Shown here: piece by piece, positions 62,349 to 64,000 of the stretch | Numbering within the stretch: the first letter of the stretch is position 1 | Layout: every line of letters starts with the position of its first letter | Assembly (NCBI RefSeq): GCF_021390155.1 | Contig: NZ_CP089985.1 | Coordinates: 4,227,001 to 4,291,000, forward strand | DNA: 64,000 nt | Direction: 5' to 3' | Source of the DNA: Pseudomonas sp. HN11 | Lineage (GTDB): Bacteria > Pseudomonadota > Gammaproteobacteria > Pseudomonadales > Pseudomonadaceae | Program-made: the position numbers and the translations under genes | Notes under the pieces: generated by a model | Told to the model about the DNA's origin: nothing | The model's database searches: none | What the model saw: the letters and a program-made list of their open reading frames with translations, nothing else

Positions 62349-63560
62349 TCAGCAACCGTTCAACGCCACCTGTGGTCGCTCGCCCGTAAAGAAAAACGGC
62401 CGCAACCGCACGCCTACGCTGTTACCGATAAACGCCGCCACCAGCCACACCCAACCATGCAGGCTGCCCGAAGCAATGCCGCTGAAGTACGCGCCGATGT
62501 TGCAGCCGTAGGCCAGGCGCGAGCCGTAGCCGAGCAGCAGACCGCCGATCACCGCCGCCACCAACGAACGCGTTGGAATCTTCAGGCTAGGGGCGAAACG
62601 CCCGGCCAGGCCTGCCGCCAACAGCGCACCGAGGACGATGCCGATGTCCATTACGCTGGTGATGTCTTCCCACACCGGCGCAGCCAGTGCCTTGGCGTTG
62701 CCCGGCATCTGCCAGAACGCCCAGCTGGCCACGTCCACACCCAGGCCGCTGGCGACTTTGGCGCCCCACAACGCAAACGCCGAGGTAATGCCCCATGGCC
62801 GCCCCGCCAGTGCCAGGGTGGCGTAGTTGAGCAAGGCCAGTCCGATGGCGCCCCATACCAATGGCCACGGGCCACGCAGGAAGCGGCGCAGGCCTTGATG
62901 CTCACTTTTCACGCCCTCTTCCAGTTGACCATGACGGCCCTTCTCCAGGCGTACGCTCACCACCGCAATGATCGCGAACACCGCCAGGCTCAAGCCCATC
63001 GCCGGCACCACGCCAAAGCTCTTGACGATGGACACCGCCGGGAACGCAGGCAGCGCAAACCACCAGTCCACATGGTGCGTGGCGATCAGCGAACCACAGA
63101 TAAAGAAGAACAATGTCACCAGCATGCGCGCATTACCGCCGCCCACGGTGAACAGCGTGCCCGACGCACAACCGCCGCCCAACTGCATGCCGATGCCAAA
63201 GATGAACGCCCCAAACACCACCGATACCCCGGCCGGTGCCACCAGCCCGACCACCGGCTGCCCAAACAAGGTGCCCGCCCCCAGCGCCGGGAAGAACAGC
63301 AATACCGCGATCGCCAGCATCACCATCTGCGCACGCAAGCCGGCGCCACGGCGATCGTTGATGAATACGCGCCAGGCCGACGTGAACCCGAAGGCGGCGT
63401 GGTAGAGGGTCAAGCCCAGTGCCGCGCCGACCACCAGCAACAGCACCTGGTGTGATCCGACGCTGTTTTGCAGGAACAGGGCGCCCAGCGCGAGGATGAT
63501 AAGGGCCACCAGCGGCGCGACGGGCTTGCGCACGTGAGTGATAGGGGTAGAGGTGCTCAT
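62349..63560 (-). CDS. YeeE/YedE-family sulfur transporter
   Basis: 403 residues with about ten membrane segments. The two conserved Cys motifs of the family are present: QLGGGCASGTLFTVGGGNAR and LAYGCNIGAYFSGIA. Related TsuA proteins import thiosulfate through these Cys residues, so this protein probably brings a reduced sulfur compound into the cell. This fused two-repeat form usually acts alone or with a TusA-type partner; none is adjacent. The ATG at 63560 is directly before the first helix. Confidence 0.88.
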   Translation of the reverse strand: MSTSTPITHVRKPVAPLVALIILALGALFLQNSVGSHQVLLLVVGAALGLTLYHAAFGFTSAWRVFINDRRGAGLRAQMVMLAIAVLLFFPALGAGTLFGQPVVGLVAPAGVSVVFGAFIFGIGMQLGGGCASGTLFTVGGGNARMLVTLFFFICGSLIATHHVDWWFALPAFPAVSIVKSFGVVPAMGLSLAVFAIIAVVSVRLEKGRHGQLEEGVKSEHQGLRRFLRGPWPLVWGAIGLALLNYATLALAGRPWGITSAFALWGAKVASGLGVDVASWAFWQMPGNAKALAAPVWEDITSVMDIGIVLGALLAAGLAGRFAPSLKIPTRSLVAAVIGGLLLGYGSRLAYGCNIGAYFSGIASGSLHGWVWLVAAFIGNSVGVRLRPFFFTGERPQVALNGC

Positions 63561-63728
63561 GGGGTATCTCGGATTGTCTGGATGAAGGTATTGCGAGCGC
63601 AAGAGTATAACCGCGTGGGGCGATATCCACGTCTTGGGGCTGGCGAGATCGGGTATGGGATGTCGGCAAGGCAAATCCGCTGTGGCACTGCGTCCGCCGT
63701 GCCGGTCAGGTGAGCGCAAATGTGGCGA

Positions 63729-63979
63729 TCAACCCCGCCCCACCGACCCCGACACCGGGAGATTCCCCAATAACCTCAGCCCGGTGTTCTTCACAAAAGT
63801 GTCATAGTCCATCGGCTGCTGGATTCGCGTTTCCGCATTGGGCGGCACGTAGGCCCAGGCGCGCTGGCTTGAGGCGTCGTACACCAGCTTGAACAGGCGC
63901 GTCGGCGGTCGCGTGCGTCTGCAGCGGTGGAGAGAAAAACCAGGGCCGACAGCCCGACTGCAAGGGTGCGTAGGTACAT
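63729..63979 (-). pseudogene. Small exported protein with one-base frameshift
   Basis: The start MYLRTLAVGLSALVFLSTAA is a signal peptide; after ADAR the same frame becomes arginine-rich nonsense, while the next frame reads TRLFKLVYDASSQRAWAYVP and NAETRIQQPMDYDTFVKNTG to a stop at 63729. One missing C near 63905 (GACCGCC for GACCCGCC) would join them into an ~83-residue exported protein. Function unknown. The gap may be real decay or a homopolymer read error. It lies close to the window's right edge. Confidence 0.6.
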
Positions 63980-64000
63980 GCGTTGGATCTTATGGTGAGG

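Overview
The window is a chromosomal segment that looks like Pseudomonas, most likely the P. fluorescens group. The reasons are the high-GC coding style of the core blocks, REP-type inverted repeats (47.1 and 56.9 kb), a short DUF6124/DUF3077-type protein behind a long structured leader, a MesX/MesD methionine synthase pair, a glucarate locus, an SfnB-like sulfur oxidoreductase and many LysR/GntR/TetR/AraC regulators. This assignment is an inference from family content. No rRNA, tRNA or CRISPR array was seen.

Layout. 1-9.2 kb: end of a chromate transporter, a nucleotidyltransferase-like gene, a LuxR-type regulator with degenerate HD-GYP halves, a secreted alpha/beta hydrolase, a GMC oxidoreductase, then an operon mesX (DUF1852) - mesD (core methionine synthase) - flavin reductase, and a quinone-oxidoreductase-like dehydrogenase. 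9.2-15 kb: decayed accessory DNA with the structured leader and DUF6124 gene, a 27-bp inverted repeat enclosing a twice-frameshifted IS1182-type transposase and an unknown gene, an IS66 fragment, a lipoprotein and a frameshifted acetyltransferase. 14.5-22.2 kb: small metabolic and regulatory pairs (hydrolase/LysR, DMT exporter/LysR, YheO-type regulator/ornithine cyclodeaminase homologue/M19 dipeptidase). 22.2-26.8 kb: a GntR-controlled phosphonate transporter with phosphonoacetate hydrolase. 26.9-34 kb: integrase remnant, GNAT, lipoprotein-type VOC protein, AraC regulator, unknown genes, tandem lipoprotein paralogues, SMI1/KNR4 protein and CPBP protease.

34-53 kb is mostly core-like: a subtilase with an altered catalytic Asp, a frameshifted LysE exporter, LysR, a tetR/epoxide-hydrolase pair cut by one deletion, a SolA-like oxidase, GST, TetR with a hotdog thioesterase, an OPT transporter, a chemoreceptor, an aldo/keto reductase, AraC and trmK. 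53-57 kb: the glucarate module (FadR-type regulator, MFS transporter, glucarate dehydratase) with a FadR-type operator. 57-64 kb: a sulfonate-type binding protein and SfnB-like flavoprotein, an MBL hydrolase, msrA, a secreted hydrolase, a 54-aa DUF2986-type protein, a YeeE/YedE sulfur transporter and a frameshifted small secreted protein.

The most promising items are the MesX-MesD-flavin reductase operon (oxygen-dependent methionine synthesis with an unknown methyl donor), the structured leader before the DUF6124 gene, a ~20-nt motif repeated at the edges of accessory blocks between 9.8 and 28 kb, and the dipeptidase/cyclodeaminase genes beside the phosphonoacetate locus. Several genes carry single-base frameshifts in short homopolymers, so decay and sequencing error should be told apart before calling them dead.
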